A stretch of 64,000 bases of DNA, taken from positions 9,529 through 73,528 of the forward strand of contig ML976706.1 in assembly GCA_010015655.1 (NCBI GenBank). Reading direction: 5' to 3'. Below are positions 1 to 12,751 of the stretch, one piece after another. A model generated the notes under the pieces. That model was given only the letters and a program-made list of their open reading frames with translations, searched no databases and was not told where the DNA came from. Positions within the stretch are counted from its first letter, which is position 1, and each line of letters opens with the position of its first letter. This DNA comes from Bimuria novae-zelandiae CBS 107.79. Lineage: Eukaryota; Ascomycota; Dothideomycetes; Pleosporales; Didymosphaeriaceae. The translations under genes were made by a program, and so were the position numbers.

Positions 1-663
1 CATGGTGGGGTGTTGCATTGACTGACGTGTTGCACTGACTGCCGAGGCACGGTATCTCGGCACGGTATCCTCTGGCGTGCCAAAAGCGCCGGCAACCCAA
101 CAATGTGCAAGAAAGAAGGCGAAAATAGTGACTTGTAATGGCTGCAAGAGCAATTGCGGCTCTGTTGAGCTGTGTGCGCGTTTCACGGGGCGTATCCTGT
201 GCTACATAAATCGTGCTCGCAAATCGTGCAGCGGCCCCCATGCTCGTGTAGCCGTCGAGATGGGTTTGAACTGTGCCGCAGCGCCACGGCTCCTACATCC
301 ATTTGTCGCGGCAGCCAACGAGGGGCGGTCCGCTACAGGTACAAGGTACACGAAACCGAACGGTGTATTGAACAATCTATTTCCGCCTCCTCGTGCTGCA
401 AATCAGCATCGATCGCCGCGGACGAACACCCGTTGGGCGGAAGTGGATCGCCGGGTTGCGATAGTTAACGTTCATCTTGACTGGGTTGTGTCACTTGCAC
501 TTTGTGGCGATGTTTTCGGATCGTCTCTCAAAATGAGGCCGAAAAAGTTTACATTCGTTTAGGGTGGGTGCAAGTGTGTCCTACTAACGGAATGCGCCTA
601 CTTCTTTGCGCCTACAGCGTGTTAGCAACGTGGAGCACACTCAAGGGAGTTGGGTGATACCAC
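1..663. other. Left-edge intergenic stretch
   Basis: No convincing gene is visible. A 161-codon open frame on the plus strand lacks any recognisable motif, has a low-complexity Cys/Arg-rich make-up and is probably chance. It lies 3' of the gene that ends at 664. Confidence 0.5.
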
Positions 664-1758
664 TCACCACCAAAACTGAAACCCTACGGTGCCAACGTCT
701 ATCTCAAGCTCTTTGAGCGCACTCGTGTCTAGATGACAGTCGTACGGTCGTTTCACACGGTCACCAGGGTCATCGTCCGGAACAAAAGGCTCCATCCCTT
801 CAAGCGGCAATCCCATGATCTCTGCAAAGGTGTTAACAATCTCCCACTTCGTCATTTTGTCTTCCGAGCTGAACTGCAACACGCTTGGCAACTCGCGATT
901 CGCATTCGCAGGGTCCAGATACAGCGTCGCAATATCGCGGCACACACGGCCCACGTCAGAAGTGTTAGTGGGGTACCGCAGCGCCCAGTTATCGACTTTG
1001 ATCTTAGGCTGACCTGGTTGGATCTTCTGCGACTCCCACAGCTGTGACATGAGTACGTTGACTGCTGAGTCTTTTGGGTCGTCGGCTTTGCCGTAGAGAA
1101 CCGGAACGCGTAGGACGACGACCTGATTTTGCTTTCCTTTGGTTTTGGCTACTTCAAAAATGGCTTTCTCGCCATCAAGTTTGGTTTGGCCGTAGATATT
1201 GGATGGGTCGGTATTTGAGTCGGGCTTGTAGGGAGCTTCGCCTTTGCGGCCTGAGAAGACGTAGTCTGTAGAGATATAGATGAGAAAGATACCACGGGCA
1301 GTAGTACCTTCTGCGAGAGCCTTGCTAGAGTCAACATTGAGGGCTTTGGCGGCGGCTGGGTCGGCTGAGCATGAGTCTGGAAAGCGGTTTGCGGCACCTA
1401 TGATTGAGTTAATATCTCTGACATTTCCCGTCATTGGAGAACACACAGTGTACCACAACGTGAGGCCTGGGTACGAGTTAGCAGGTTGGATCTTTTTAAG
1501 TTTGTAAAGTACCTACTTCACTTCGTCTAAAACTCGTTCGATTGACGCTCCGTCGCGTACATCTAGTTTGATGATTTCCGGAGGACTGATCCGACTTAAG
1601 CCTGTGCCGATGGACATCCAGCCATCGATATCGAACTCTCTTCGTACTTGAGACCCTAACAGCCCGCTCGCTGTGCCTGAGGTCAATGATACAAGAACAA
1701 TGAAATCATGCGGTCCACAGGTGCTCTTACCTCCAGTGACTAGCACCGTCTGACCCAT
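664..1758 (-). CDS. MAT2B-like NAD(P)-binding reductase (RmlD/extended SDR family)
   Basis: The product resembles the regulatory beta subunit of methionine adenosyltransferase, a dTDP-4-dehydrorhamnose-reductase-like extended SDR; fungal members may bind S-adenosylmethionine synthetase, which is inferred. Exons on the minus strand are 1758-1731, 1676-1517, 1466-1447 and 1397-664, giving 313 residues. Three introns (54, 50 and 49 nt) are all GT-AG and keep frame. Splicing restores an N-terminal Rossmann motif (VTGGTASGLLGS), the VVVHCAANRFPD segment, the YISTDYVF strand and the catalytic Tyr-x3-Lys (YGQTK). Exon 3 is a 20-nt microexon. The start ATG at 1758 directly precedes the Rossmann strand, as in the family. 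It is divergent from the gene starting at 1996. The gene looks intact; the enzymatic versus regulatory role cannot be told from sequence. Confidence 0.85.
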
Positions 1759-1995
1759 GTCGGGAAGAGCACAATGCTTGCAGATTTCGAGTGCAAATGT
1801 GGTATACGATATCGAAAAGTTACTTTTCAAGAGTGTAGCTGTAGATGCTTGCGAGCACACATCCCATTGTAGCGGGGTGGTGATCAATAACAGCTAGGTC
1901 CGCCAACCAATCATCATCCAAATGGTCCGCGCGGCTTCTTTCGCACCCACTTCACCTTCAACCGCTCGCTGTCGCGTCGCACATGTCCCGACCAG
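1759..1995. promoter_or_regulatory. Shared divergent promoter, MAT2B-like / Mmc1-like
   Basis: Only 237 bp separate the two start codons, so both transcripts must be driven from this interval. No clear TATA box was seen. Confidence 0.45.
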
Positions 1996-4052
1996 ATGCC
2001 TCCATGGGTGGCCTTCGCGCCGCGATCAATTCTTTGTTCCAGAGCGAAAACAATTGACCGGTTCTCATCCTCCTTCCGCTGTCGCCATGTCGCAAACCCA
2101 TCTGCGATAAACTTCCGCGTCCGCTCCGCAAGTACACACGTCTCGCCGACCGCGATCAATTACCGCCCGAATGTACCACCGAGGAACCAGGAGCTTTACG
2201 ATGCGCTATCTGGGCTAAGTGGCGCGGCGGAACAATATGCGAATCTGAGTAGGCTGCAGCTGGCGCTCAGAGGGTTGGCGGTGGAAAATGCGGTTACGAG
2301 GGTTGCTGTGCTAGGGTTGGATAGCCAGGTGGGCGCGCAGCAGTTAGCAAGACTGTTGATTGCAGATCCCTTGGCCGAGAAGGCGAATTGGGAGCAGGAA
2401 TTGGAAAAGAGCTCTCAAGAAGGCGCTGTGCTGCTACGGTACGAATATGATGGTCTTGCTCGCAATGGTGAGAAGGCAATTTGCTTACGGTATACAGGTT
2501 TGGAGACGAAAACGATGTGCATGCACCGAGTCCACTTTACAAGATCCTCTCCGTACCATCGCGGGTACTGGGAACGCATAATCTGGAGATATTAGTATCG
2601 ACGGTGAACGTCAATACAACAAGCGCTGCCACGGCATCCGCGACCGAAAATTCCAAGGACACAGTCTTAGTGCCAAAACTGCAGGCAACTCATTCTGCGA
2701 GAGTCCCGCCAGTCCCTTATCCAGTTCATAAGACGCTTGTCTTGGGTGAAGGTCTGGACAGCACGATCGCATACGGCAGATTTACGGCAGACACCGTGAA
2801 AGAGACGGAGAACATGATCAAAGTGGCTATCGAGATCCCCGCGCCACCAAGCGCATTACAAGCGGCAGAGGGATCGGCTTCCACAGCTGTAAACATTGCG
2901 ACCGCTACCGAAGGCCTAGATGCCCTCCGCGCTTCTGTCGCCAATTCCACAGTCTACGAGCGCAACTGGTTCGCCAGCAATTTGCCTACGCTCACAAAGT
3001 GGCTCACTTCCGACCTCCAACCCGCCGACCCAATTAGGCCCGCTCAAAAGGCGCTCATATCGTCCCTTCTTGATGATGTGGAAGACATCATCACGAAGGA
3101 AGACGCACAGCAGCTCGCACTGCTCACTTCCACTACCACATCCGAACAACTCGGCGCAGAAATGATCCAATATCTGGAAGAATGGGCCGAGAAATCACAC
3201 CGCGAGCTGAGAGACAGTCTCGACGAGGCGTTCGCCGGGAAAAACTGGCGCAAACTCGCGTGGTGGAAGCTCTTCTGGCGCGTCGACGACGTCGGCATGA
3301 TCACCGAAGAAGTGATAGCGCGCCGCTGGCTCGTCAGCGCCGAGAAAGACGCAGTCTACCTCGCTGGCCGCATGTCGCAAGCCGGCTTCCCCGACGAAGT
3401 GCGCAATCTACCCGTCGAAGTACCTCCACCTTCGACCATCGACGCTACCACCCCCACTGCGACACCAGACATCAACATAACCTCCCCCGACGCAACCACC
3501 TTCGCCACCTCAACCGACATCCCATCCCTCCACCCCCAACCCACCGCCCTCTCCGCAACCGTCTCAAAACCCACACCCTGGCCCTCACTCATCCCCTCGA
3601 CGCGCGCCACACTCCTAGCGACAACCCTCCCACCCCTCCAAACCCTAGCCCAACACCTCATCCTAACAACCCTCTCCACGACCTCGCTCTCCGCCGTGCT
3701 CTCCGCCCTCCTCTACGCCTCTATCTCCACAGTCTCCCTCTTCGAAGCCAGCGCCGTCGCGGCGCTCGGACTCACGTTCTCGCTGCGCCGCATGCAGAGG
3801 AGCTGGGAAGATGCGCGGATGAAGTGGGCGCTGGATGTGAGGGAGGAAGGGCGGCAGGCGCTGAAGCGGACGGAGGGGGTGGTGCAGATGATTGTAGACA
3901 TGCAGGGTAAGGGGAAGGTGATAGGTGTGGAAGAAGAGGGTGTGCAGGAGAGGGAGAGGGCGAGAGCGGCGGTTGCAAGAGTTAGGGAGGCGTTGGGGCG
4001 GATGGGGGAGAAGGCGAGGGTTAGGGATGCGGTGGAGAGGGCGAGGAAGTAG
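1996..4052 (+). CDS. Mmc1-like fungal mitochondrial membrane protein
   Basis: Exons 1996-2438 and 2498-4052 are joined by a 59-nt GT-AG intron. The join converts LLRY... into LLRFGDENDV and gives 665 residues. The Arg/Ser-rich N-terminus looks like a mitochondrial presequence. Residues about 60-150 carry the conserved NQELYDALSGL, LQLALRGL and VTRVAVLGLDSQ segments that I associate with fungal Mmc1/'mmc protein' (a dynamin-like fold of the mitochondrial inner membrane). A hydrophobic pair lies near the C-terminus (TTSLSAVLSALLYASISTVS region), followed by a charged coiled-coil tail. An out-of-frame mini-ORF overlaps the start. An additional upstream exon is possible, so the N-terminus is uncertain. 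The name rests on recalled family sequence, not on a search. Confidence 0.7.
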
Positions 4053-4605
4053 TGCGTGTATATAACATAACCTGTACATCACACGTGTAAATGTAGAGCT
4101 TTGAATGATCTAATCGCATGGTGCGAACGGATAAGGGCACGCAATGGAGAGAACATTTAAGTCACGATATTTGCGCGACTTTTTTCGTGTGGATTTTGAC
4201 ATCGCGGCAAGCGGTGACGGAGAATGTTAGTGCTAGTGCTCTATACAAGGGGTATTTTATCCCAAACACCAACCGGTAGGGTCCGTAAACATAAACAGGA
4301 AGATAAACATAACCGTGAAGGATATACGCGCGCCCGCCTGCACAGTCGCCGCTGCGACCCAAAGCCGCCCACTCCGTTAATCACTCGCATAAACGGCGAC
4401 CGGCTGTATGCAAACGATAGGTTGTATTGCCCATGGCACAGCCACGGCTCCGTTACATGGGTGCGGTACCATCGCCAAAGATGCTGGTGAAATAGGAAGA
4501 AGACGGAGCAGGGCTGAGGCTGAGGCTGGATCTATCGCTGGGCGCCGCGGGTGCCTTTTTAACCTAAAAGCGCGGTTAACACAAAACCATGCTATGCAAT
4601 GAGGA
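4053..4605. other. Convergent intergenic region
   Basis: This lies between two converging genes. It should hold both 3' UTRs; no gene or repeat is apparent. Confidence 0.5.
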
Positions 4606-6030
4606 TCAGTCTGAAACCTCTCCGTGGTTTGTGGTCTTTGGGATTGGCTCGACGAGCTTCCGTGCGGGACGGAAGATCTGCATCTGGTTGTCTTCGGCGG
4701 TGCCGATCATGACCCAGGGGTCGTTCTTGTTCCAGTCGAAGCCGGAGATGCGGTCTGTGAAGCCGGCATGCATGAAGATACTGCACAGAGTTAGCAGACT
4801 GCTCTGACTTGGTGCTGTAAGGAGATTACTTACAGCTCGGGCGGGCCATCCTCGGCTTCGTCAGGGGTCTGCTCCTCGCCTATTCTGGTGATGTCCCACA
4901 TGCAGATGCGACGGTCGTAGCTGGAGCTAGCTAGTATGGAGGGGTCCTGCGGATGCCATTGGAGTTCAATGATGTCGCCCGTGTGATGTTGTAAGCTGTT
5001 CAGCTTCTTGTCGAAATTGCGAATGTCCCACAGGCCGATGGTGTGGTCGGACGAGCCTGTGGCAAAGAGCATTTCAAACTGGGGATGGAAGGCGATGCTG
5101 TTCAGAGCGTCTGCGTGCGCGTCTTCCTTGGTGTACAGAGCGGTCTTATGAGACTCCATGCGCGTGTCGGTGACCTTCCAGGTGCGGTCGTCTGAGACAC
5201 TGCCGATCAGGAAGCCGTGTATAGGATGGTATTGCACGTCGTTTACTATGGCGGTGTGAGATGTATAGGTTGCCGTTGGAGAAATTTTGGTGTTGCTCTT
5301 AGAGAAGCTGCTCTTCAAATCCCAGGTTCGGACGGTCATGTCCTCACTGCCGGTGACAAGGTGGCCTTCATTCAGAGGGCTCCAGCAAAGACCAAAGCCT
5401 TCTCTCTCGTGGCCTTCAAGCTCCGCCTCGTATTTGAGGGCGCCATCGCTTTTGGGTGTGAGGGGGTGCTGGGTGCGGTCGAAGATGAGGACCCTGCCAT
5501 CAACGCCCAAGGACGCAATTATCTCGGGATTCTGGGGCTGGTAGCGGGCCTTGTTGACCTCGCCAGGGTGGTTGATCTTCTGCACGACCTTGAACTCGAA
5601 GGGCTTCTTCGCGTCGCCGTAGCCGCCAACTTCGCCCGTCTTCTCGTCGAACGATTTGAGGTCGGGCGTTGGTAGATCGGGCACATCGACATGGGCAATC
5701 TGGAGGTAGTTCTGGGCTTGGCCGGACGTATGGGTGCCGAGGACGAGGCGGTGGGTGCTCAGGTTCGTGCCTTCCACGGGCCGCTTGTCGGGGAGCCATT
5801 GCGCCGTGAGGGTTGGCCACTCAAGGGCGCGGCTGTAAACCATGTCGTAGAGGAAGACGCTGTTCTTCTTCCACATCTTGTACTCCTCGTTGATCTGCTT
5901 CTGCCTCTCGATCTGCTCCTCGTCTATGCCCTGGTCGACGGGCGCGTCTGCACATGATCAGCATTTGCATGGCGCCGGACTTCCAAGGGATATAAGTATA
6001 AAGATTCGTACCGCTCATATTGTCATCCAT
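4606..6030 (-). CDS. HAT2: Histone-binding WD40 protein, HAT type B subunit Hat2 / RbAp48 homologue
   Basis: Binds H3-H4 and escorts them for acetylation by Hat1; relatives also serve CAF-1 and Rpd3/PRC2-type complexes. Minus-strand exons are 6030-6012 (19 nt), 5947-4834 and 4780-4606, giving 435 residues, the usual size for the family. Introns of 64 and 53 nt are GT-AG. The N-terminal acidic helix (DEEQIERQKQINEEYKMWKK) is the H4-binding helix of RbAp48. The WD repeats show the expected GSEDMTVRTWD, TGSSDHTIGLWDIRN and SSSYDRRICMWD blades. The acidic DEAEDGPPEL loop leads into the last exon (IFMHAGFTDRISGFDWN). It is divergent from XRN1 with a 371-bp gap. The gene appears intact. Confidence 0.95.
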
Positions 6031-6401
6031 CGTGCGCTGTGATGTTTTGTTTCCGTAGGGAGGAAAGCTGCTCGAAAGCGTGGGAAGTCAAAAGTGGAGA
6101 AGAGCTCAACGCGACGACGCGTGCCCGTGGTTCGGCGTGTTCGCTTACCCGTCGTTAGTTTTGGCTTGGCGTTTGGGCAATACACATCAACGTCAGCCTT
6201 GTCTCTCTTCGCTCTTTGAAGACCCCAGCGTCGCGAACCTACCCCTCACCCTCTCTGTCGCTCGAACAGCAAGCGCTGGGCGCGCTCTATCACCTTTCTC
6301 GCGCCTACCTTCTCTCTCTTTCGCGACAGCTCACAGTCGCTCGTACATACATATACAACCACCACATCTAGTCCGCCACCACCAAGCAGACCTCCTTCAC
6401 C
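6031..6401. promoter_or_regulatory. Shared divergent promoter, HAT2 / XRN1
   Basis: A 371-bp interval separates the opposed start codons. The half nearest XRN1 is strongly pyrimidine-rich (6240-6350), a common feature of fungal core promoters and 5' leaders. Confidence 0.5.
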
Positions 6402-9400
6402 ATGGGCGTCCCAAAGTTTTTCCGATGGATGTCGGAGCGCTATCCTGCCATTTCGCAGCTCATCGCTGAGAACCGCATCCCGGAGTTTGATTGTCTCTAT
6501 GTACGTACCTCCAGCGCATTCCCCATGTGTAACTCCAGCTGACCCAGCCGCCACAGCTCGACATGAACGGCATCATTCACAATTGCACCCACAATGACTC
6601 CGACGGCCCGACGGCCCGCATGACCGAGGACAAGATGTTCATCGCCATCTTCAACTACATCGAGCACCTCTTCGGCAAGATCAAGCCGAAGCAGCTCTTC
6701 TTCATGGCCATCGACGGTGTCGCTCCGCGCGCTAAGATGAACCAGCAGCGCGCCCGTCGCTTCCGTACCGCTCTCGACGCTGAGAAGGCCCGTGAAAAGG
6801 CCATCCGTGAAGGCGTCGAGATGCCCAAGGAGGCGCCGTTCGACAGCAACTGCATCACGCCTGGCACAGAGTTCATGGCCAAGCTGACGCAGCAGCTGAA
6901 GTACTTCATCAACAAGAAGGTGTCCGAGGATCTGGACTGGCAGGGCGTGGAAATCGTCCTGTCAGGCCACGAGGTCCCCGGAGAGGGAGAGCACAAGGTC
7001 ATGGAATACATTCGCCAGGCCAAGGCGCAGCCTGGCTATGATCCCAACCGTCGTCACTGTCTCTACGGCCTCGACGCTGATCTTATCATGTTGGGTCTGC
7101 TTAGTCACGACCCGCATTTCTGTCTGCTTCGTGAGGAGGTCACCTTTGGCCGTCAGAACCAGAAGAAGTCCAAGGAGTTGGAACACCAAAACTTTTATCT
7201 GATGCATCTCTGCATAGTTCGCGAGTATCTAGAACTGGAGTTTCAAGAGCTAGAAGAGCCCGGCGCTCTAGGCTTCGAATTCGACATGGAACGTGTTATT
7301 GACGACTTCATTCTCATGGCTTTCTTCGTCGGTAACGATTTCCTTCCTAATCTCCCGCATCTGCACATCAACGAAGGCGCTTTGGCGCTCATGTTTAATG
7401 TTTACAAGACGGTGCTGCCCAAAGCCAAGGGGTACATCAACGAGGGCGGTGTCATCAACATGGAGAGGCTGGCCCTGCTGCTCGACGAGTTGTCACACGT
7501 CGAGAATCGTCACTTTGAGTCTGAGAACGCGGACGCTGCTTGGTTCAAGGGGAAACGATTGGAGAAAGAAGATGTGATGGAGAGGACGAAGAGGCGAGGA
7601 CAACTCGTATTGACTACTGGCCAGAAGCAGCTACTGTCCAAGATCAAGGGCTGGATTGGAGCATATTTGGACACTAAGAATGAGGCGCCGTATGACCTTC
7701 CAGTCAGCTTGAAAGCCGAGGATCGAAAGTTCATTCAGGAACTAGCCGACGCACTGCACATCAACTGGAAAACGATTCAAGACGACGAGGGGAACCGTCA
7801 TATTCAATTAGCCTTCCCACCCAAGCTAGTAGAGGATGGAGAAGACGACGAAGAGGAGGACGACGATGAAGCAAAGAAGGCGATCGCTCGTGTGATTTTG
7901 AAGTACGAGGATGCCAAGGTTGTTGACATTTCAGCCGACGAGGCTCAAGCGACCTTGGAGAAGAAGTATGAGGAGAAGTTTGACGCTTGGAAAGATGAAT
8001 ACTACCGGAGCAAGTTCGACTGGGGGCGAGACAACGAGGAAGAGTTGACAAAGCTGACCGAAAATTATGTCCAAGGTCTGCAGTGGGTTCTTTACTATTA
8101 CTACCGTGGCGTAGCATCGTGGCCCTGGTACTACGGCTACCATTACTCACCCATGATCTCCGATGTCAAAAAGGGTCTGAAAGCGAACATCGATTTCAAG
8201 CTTGGACAGCCGTTCAAGCCATTCCAACAGCTGATGGGTGTATTGCCCGATCGAAGCAAGACGATTGTCCCCGAAGCGTACCACCCTCTGATGACCAACG
8301 AAGACTCGCCCATTATCGACTTCTATCCCCGAGATTTCGAGCTCGACATGAATGGGAAGAAGATGGAATGGGAAGCCGTCGTGAAGATCCCCTTCATTCA
8401 GGAAGACAGGCTCTTGTCCGCGATGGCGACGAAAGAGCACCTCTTGACCGAGGACGAGAAGGCTCGTAACTCTTTCGGAGTCTCTCTCAAGTTCACTTAT
8501 TCGAAGGACCTAGACTTCGTCTACCCATCATCTTTGCCGGGTGTATTCCCGGAACTCCCCCATTGCCATTGCATCGAGAACATCTTTGAGCTGCCTACGA
8601 TGGATGGTTTGGAGGTCTACGTTGGGCTGGTGGACGGTGTCAAACTTGGTGCTCATTCATTAGCGGGTTTCCCCAGCTTGAAGGAGTTGTCTTTCCATGG
8701 AAAGCTTGAATTCGCCGGGGTAAACGTCTTCCAGCAGGACAGCCGGAACGAGAGCATGATCGTCAGCTTATTGGATACTGAGTCCCGAACGGGCATTGCG
8801 CATGCTCAGCAGAAATTGGGCAAAGCTGTTCATGTTGGATATCCCTTTCTGCAAGAAGCGAAGGTTGTGAAGGTCTCGGACGAGCTGTTCGACTACGTTT
8901 TGCCAGAAGAAGGACTATCCGTGCCGGTCGCTGTGCCGCATAGCCCTGACCAAATCAGAGACTGGAAGAAGATGGCTAACCGCATCCAAAACACATACAG
9001 TAAGCGCCTGGGTATGATTACCGGCGAAGTCGAATCGCTCGTACATGTGGACATGCTCAGAGGTCTTAACAAGACCGATGAGGGAGCCACTGTGAAAGAG
9101 TACGGTCCGATCCAGGGCCTACAGGTCGAATACGCAACTCAGACTATCGTCGATGAAGTCATTAGTCCTGACCAACGATTTTTAGAGAAGGATGCGCTGC
9201 CGCTTGAAGAAGAGTTCCCAGAGGGTTGCAGGGCCTTTTACTTGGGTGACTACGCGTATGGGCGCCCCCTGCAAGTCATGGGCCATGAGGACAACAAGAC
9301 GACAATCATGGTGGCCAAACTCAAGAAACCCGAGCCCGAATTTGGTCGCGAGGTCGCCCGCCAGTCTGAAAAGCTTGTGCCCTACTTCCCGTCCTACGTT

Positions 9401-10765
9401 GTTGCTCGTCAGCTCCACATGCCACCATTAGCGCTATCTAAACTGACCGCTTCCTTTTCGGTCATTTCGAGCGGGATTAAGCTCAATCTCGGACTCAACC
9501 TGAAGTTTGAAGCCAAAAAGATGAAGGTATTGGGCTACTCGAGGAAATCCGCAAACGGGTGGGAGTACAGCCAAAAGGCGGTCGACCTCTTGGCGCAATA
9601 CATGATCAAATTTCCGGACTTCATTGCAGCCATCATCAAGAACCCTACCGGTGATGGCTGGGAAGATACCGACTTCTTTCCGCCCGAAATTGCCAAGCAG
9701 AAAATCAAAGAGATCGGCGCCTGGTTAAAAGAACTGCAGACGAAGAGTTTTGAGAAAGTCCCTTTGGATGCCGAGCAGCTCGATTCAGATACTGTCAGTT
9801 TGATCGAACAGGCTGCAGACGCCAACCTTCCTTTGACACAGGACATCGAGACTAAGAAAATTGGCAAGGTCCCACGCAGTGCCATTCTCAAACCTTCCGA
9901 TGCCGAACAACGTCTCAGCAATCAACAGTTCACTATCGGTGACCGCGTTGTCTATGTGCAAGACTCTGGAAGGGTTCCTATCGGATCTTATGGCACTGTC
10001 ATTGGCAAGACACGCACTGCTCGGGCCTTGTTGTTGGATGTCGTTTTCGATGCTTCCTTCATGAGCGGAACCTCCCTCGGCGACCGTTGCTCACCCTTCC
10101 GCGGATCCACTGTTCCGGCTACAACTGTGCTTAACTTGACGAATAAGCAGATTGTGTCGTATTCATCGGCTGCTGCCGCGAAGCGTCCCCAGCCAACCGC
10201 GCAGCCCTACACTATGATTGGCGCTCCTGGAGGTCCCCAGCTTGTCCCAGCTAGTGCCCCTCCGCCACTGCAAAGCTCCTACCGGGGCGCATTTGGGGGT
10301 GGCTCACGCGGTGGCGGGTTCGCTCCTCAGGGGCGTGGCGGAGGTCCGGCACCGCGTGGCAATAGCCATGTCCAGAACGGCGCGATTCCACCAGTGCAGC
10401 AAAACCAACAACAGGAGCTGCCCATTCGCATCGCGAACCGTGGACGCGGTGGCTTCGCACCCCGCGGCGGACAACAAAACCAGAACGTCAATCCAAACGG
10501 CCGTGGCAATGGGAACTTTGCGTCCCGCGGACGTGGTGGTGTTAAGCCAAGCCGTGGCGGCTTTACCGTCACCGACATGGCGGATCCCACTATGGGAGTG
10601 GTGCAGAACAACCCCAATTTCCGACCGCAAAACTACAGCAGTGTCCCGCCACCCTCAAGCTTGGAAAACGGCAGTAGGGGGCGTGGTCGAGGTCGCGGTC
10701 GTGGAGCGTTTCGTGGCCGTGGAGGACCGAGGGGAGGTGGGCAGACCGCAGCACCGCAGCAGTAG
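6402..10765 (+). CDS. XRN1: 5'-3' exoribonuclease 1 (Xrn1/Kem1)
   Basis: Degrades decapped 5'-monophosphate mRNA in the cytoplasm. Exon 1 (6402-6500) encodes MGVPKFFRWMSERYP, the invariant Xrn N-terminus. A 56-nt intron (6501-6556) follows, and exon 2 runs 6557-10765, for 1435 residues in total. The nuclease core is clear: LDMNGIIHNCTH, FMAIDGVAPRAKMNQQR, GTEFM, SGHEVPGEGEHK, LYGLDADLIMLGL and FVGNDFLPNLPHL, carrying the metal-binding acidic residues. An acidic linker lies at about residue 455, and the PAZ/Tudor, winged-helix and SH3-like domains follow (IGDRVVYVQDSGRVPIGSYG). The last about 180 residues are Gly/Arg-rich with repeated RGG/RGRG boxes, probably an RNA-binding, condensate-prone tail. 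The gene is intact. Confidence 0.97.
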
Positions 10766-11440
10766 TCAACTCCAGCGCTCGAACGGCATCTGCGAGCTTC
10801 ATTCGGGTCCTCAAACCACCCACTTCCCTTCCTACAGCAGCCAACGGGACTTATCATCGGTGGATCATTTTCGCCGCATTGAACTCATTGCCGAACTGTG
10901 GTTCCCTGAACCCCATCCCCGAATTGTGGCCGAGCTCTTGACGAGAAGAATCACCCTCGTAATACGCAGTTGCGTGTGAACCCCGCGTGGGCTCTGTCAT
11001 ATCTAAACCTATCTTAGCCTATCTCAGCCCTAGACAGAACCCCAGATTTGCAGAAGAAGAATCTAAGATAAGCTTTGCCATGAATCTCCATATATATATA
11101 TATATATATATGACTCGTCAGCTCAAGTGAACAGTGCTCTGCCGACATTTAACTAATTAGATCGAATGCTGGACGGTAACGGTAGTAGGGGCGGCTCCAA
11201 CATCATAGATATGGACACTAGCAACACAGGCATGGACTGGAAGGCTCTTTGCGTACTGTCGCTGCTTACAGTTCTGCTTAAGGCGGCGCAGCGCATGTCG
11301 ATCTGAGGCGTCGCTCCATGTGTTCGTATACCTCCATCATTTCTCCCTTGCTCACTTACTACGCCTGGCCTGGTTATAGACGCAATTCAAACCCATAATA
11401 GGGTTGATCTTCTCCCACAAACTCCTTCCCTACCCCAAGC
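10766..11440. other. Intergenic region with (TA)n tract
   Basis: This is the 3' side of XRN1 and the upstream region of the GFA gene. A perfect TA microsatellite of about 22 bp sits at 11090-11111. Nothing else is recognised. Confidence 0.6.
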
Positions 11441-12079
11441 ATGCCGCTGCACGACGAAGCACTGAACGTCGAGGGTGGCTGCAACTGCGGCGCCGTTCAC
11501 TACAAAGTCGCTATTCCCGCACTAGCACAGCGGCTGCCACGCCCGCTAGCCCCCGCCGACGCGCCTGTCCCACTGCCGTTCATAGCCCTGGATCACTGCA
11601 ACGACTGCCGCCGTACCACGGGCTCGTTACTGCCCGCCTTGCTCTGCGCGCCTATCGACATGTGCTTTGTGTCGCTGGTGGCCGCCAGCTCCGCGACGCT
11701 CGCACCTAAGGCGAGCGCGTGAGAAGAGCCAGGATAGACCGAGGAACAGCGCGGCCTGTGGACGCCCGCTAACGTAGACCGCTTTCTCAAGAGCTACAAA
11801 TCGTCGCATGAGCGCTGGCGCTGGTTTTGCAGCCGGTGTGGCATAAACATTGCATCCACGGCTGTTATGCCGGCGGGGTTTCCCTCTATGTTGGATATTA
11901 CTCTTGGCTCGGTCCGTCGCGAATATGTTGATGGCGAGGCGCTTGTGCCTGAGCGCCATCTTTGGTGGGACTATGGTGTTGATTGGATTCAGAGGCTGGC
12001 TACTGAGGGATATGTGACTCTGCCTATTCATCCTGATTATCGCCTTACTGATACGGTCACGCTGCGACGGCCGGGCTAG
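11441..12079 (+). CDS. GFA/CENP-V-type zinc protein (possible pseudogene)
   Basis: The N-terminal CNCGAVHY and HCNDCRRTTGS motifs and the C-terminal FCSRCG motif are the zinc ligands of the glutathione-dependent formaldehyde-activating (GFA) family. Both halves are in the same reading frame but are separated by in-frame TGA and TAG codons. A 60-nt interval, 11678-11737, begins GT, ends AG and contains both stops. Removing it joins CFVSL to TEEQRGLW and gives 192 residues, a normal family length. The donor (GTGGCC) is weak, so an intron is likely but early decay cannot be excluded. The substrate is unknown; many fungal GFA paralogues do not act on formaldehyde. Confidence 0.65.
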
Positions 12080-12751
12080 GCCTGTGTGGAAGGATTGAAG
12101 TTGTGCCTTTTGCACCGGGGATGGGCAGCAGATCTGCACGAAGGAGGGTAAATCGTGGCATGTATCTTGTTCAGCTTTAGTATTTATGTTGGTTTATGGT
12201 GTGTTGGTAGATTGATTGGCTACTTGATGCCTTGTATCGGTCTGAGAGTTTTACGTCGATCACTTAAAGTTCCCATATCCTTGACGACATTCATAGATCA
12301 TGAGCCGGAAAATGGGCGTTATTGGAAAATTTGTGTTCACAGGCGTTCTTGGTGTGATTTCGGTAGCCCTGTCGTCCCGCGTCCCGCGGCTTGAGGTGAT
12401 CCCATCGAGTGTGGCCGCCCGCAAGGGCTAGCTCCCGTGGGGGGTCCAACACAGCCAGGTGGAGGGACAAGACAAGCAGGCGCGTTTGATAACCATATTG
12501 TTTGTGGCAATGGTTGGGTCTTGTTTTGAACTCTACTTGATGTTGAATAATGACGAACGCAATGCATGTCTTGGCCGTTGTTTGTTTTAGTGGAATCATT
12601 CAGGTTATTAATAAAGGATCGGCTCGTGGTTGTGGAACTTCGTTACCGCACACCGAGCACAGCACTTCATACTAGTGACATGTAATCTCAGCGTACATGA
12701 CACACTATGCGTTGTTTCAAACTATGCAACTTCTCAGCCGCTGACTTCCAT
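12080..12751. other. Convergent intergenic region
   Basis: Lies between the GFA gene and the oppositely oriented MFS gene. No gene or repeat is recognised. Confidence 0.5.

Noticed and set aside
77..562. 161-codon open frame at the left edge
   Set aside because: No motif, no intron logic and unusual residue make-up; likely chance in GC-rich intergenic DNA.
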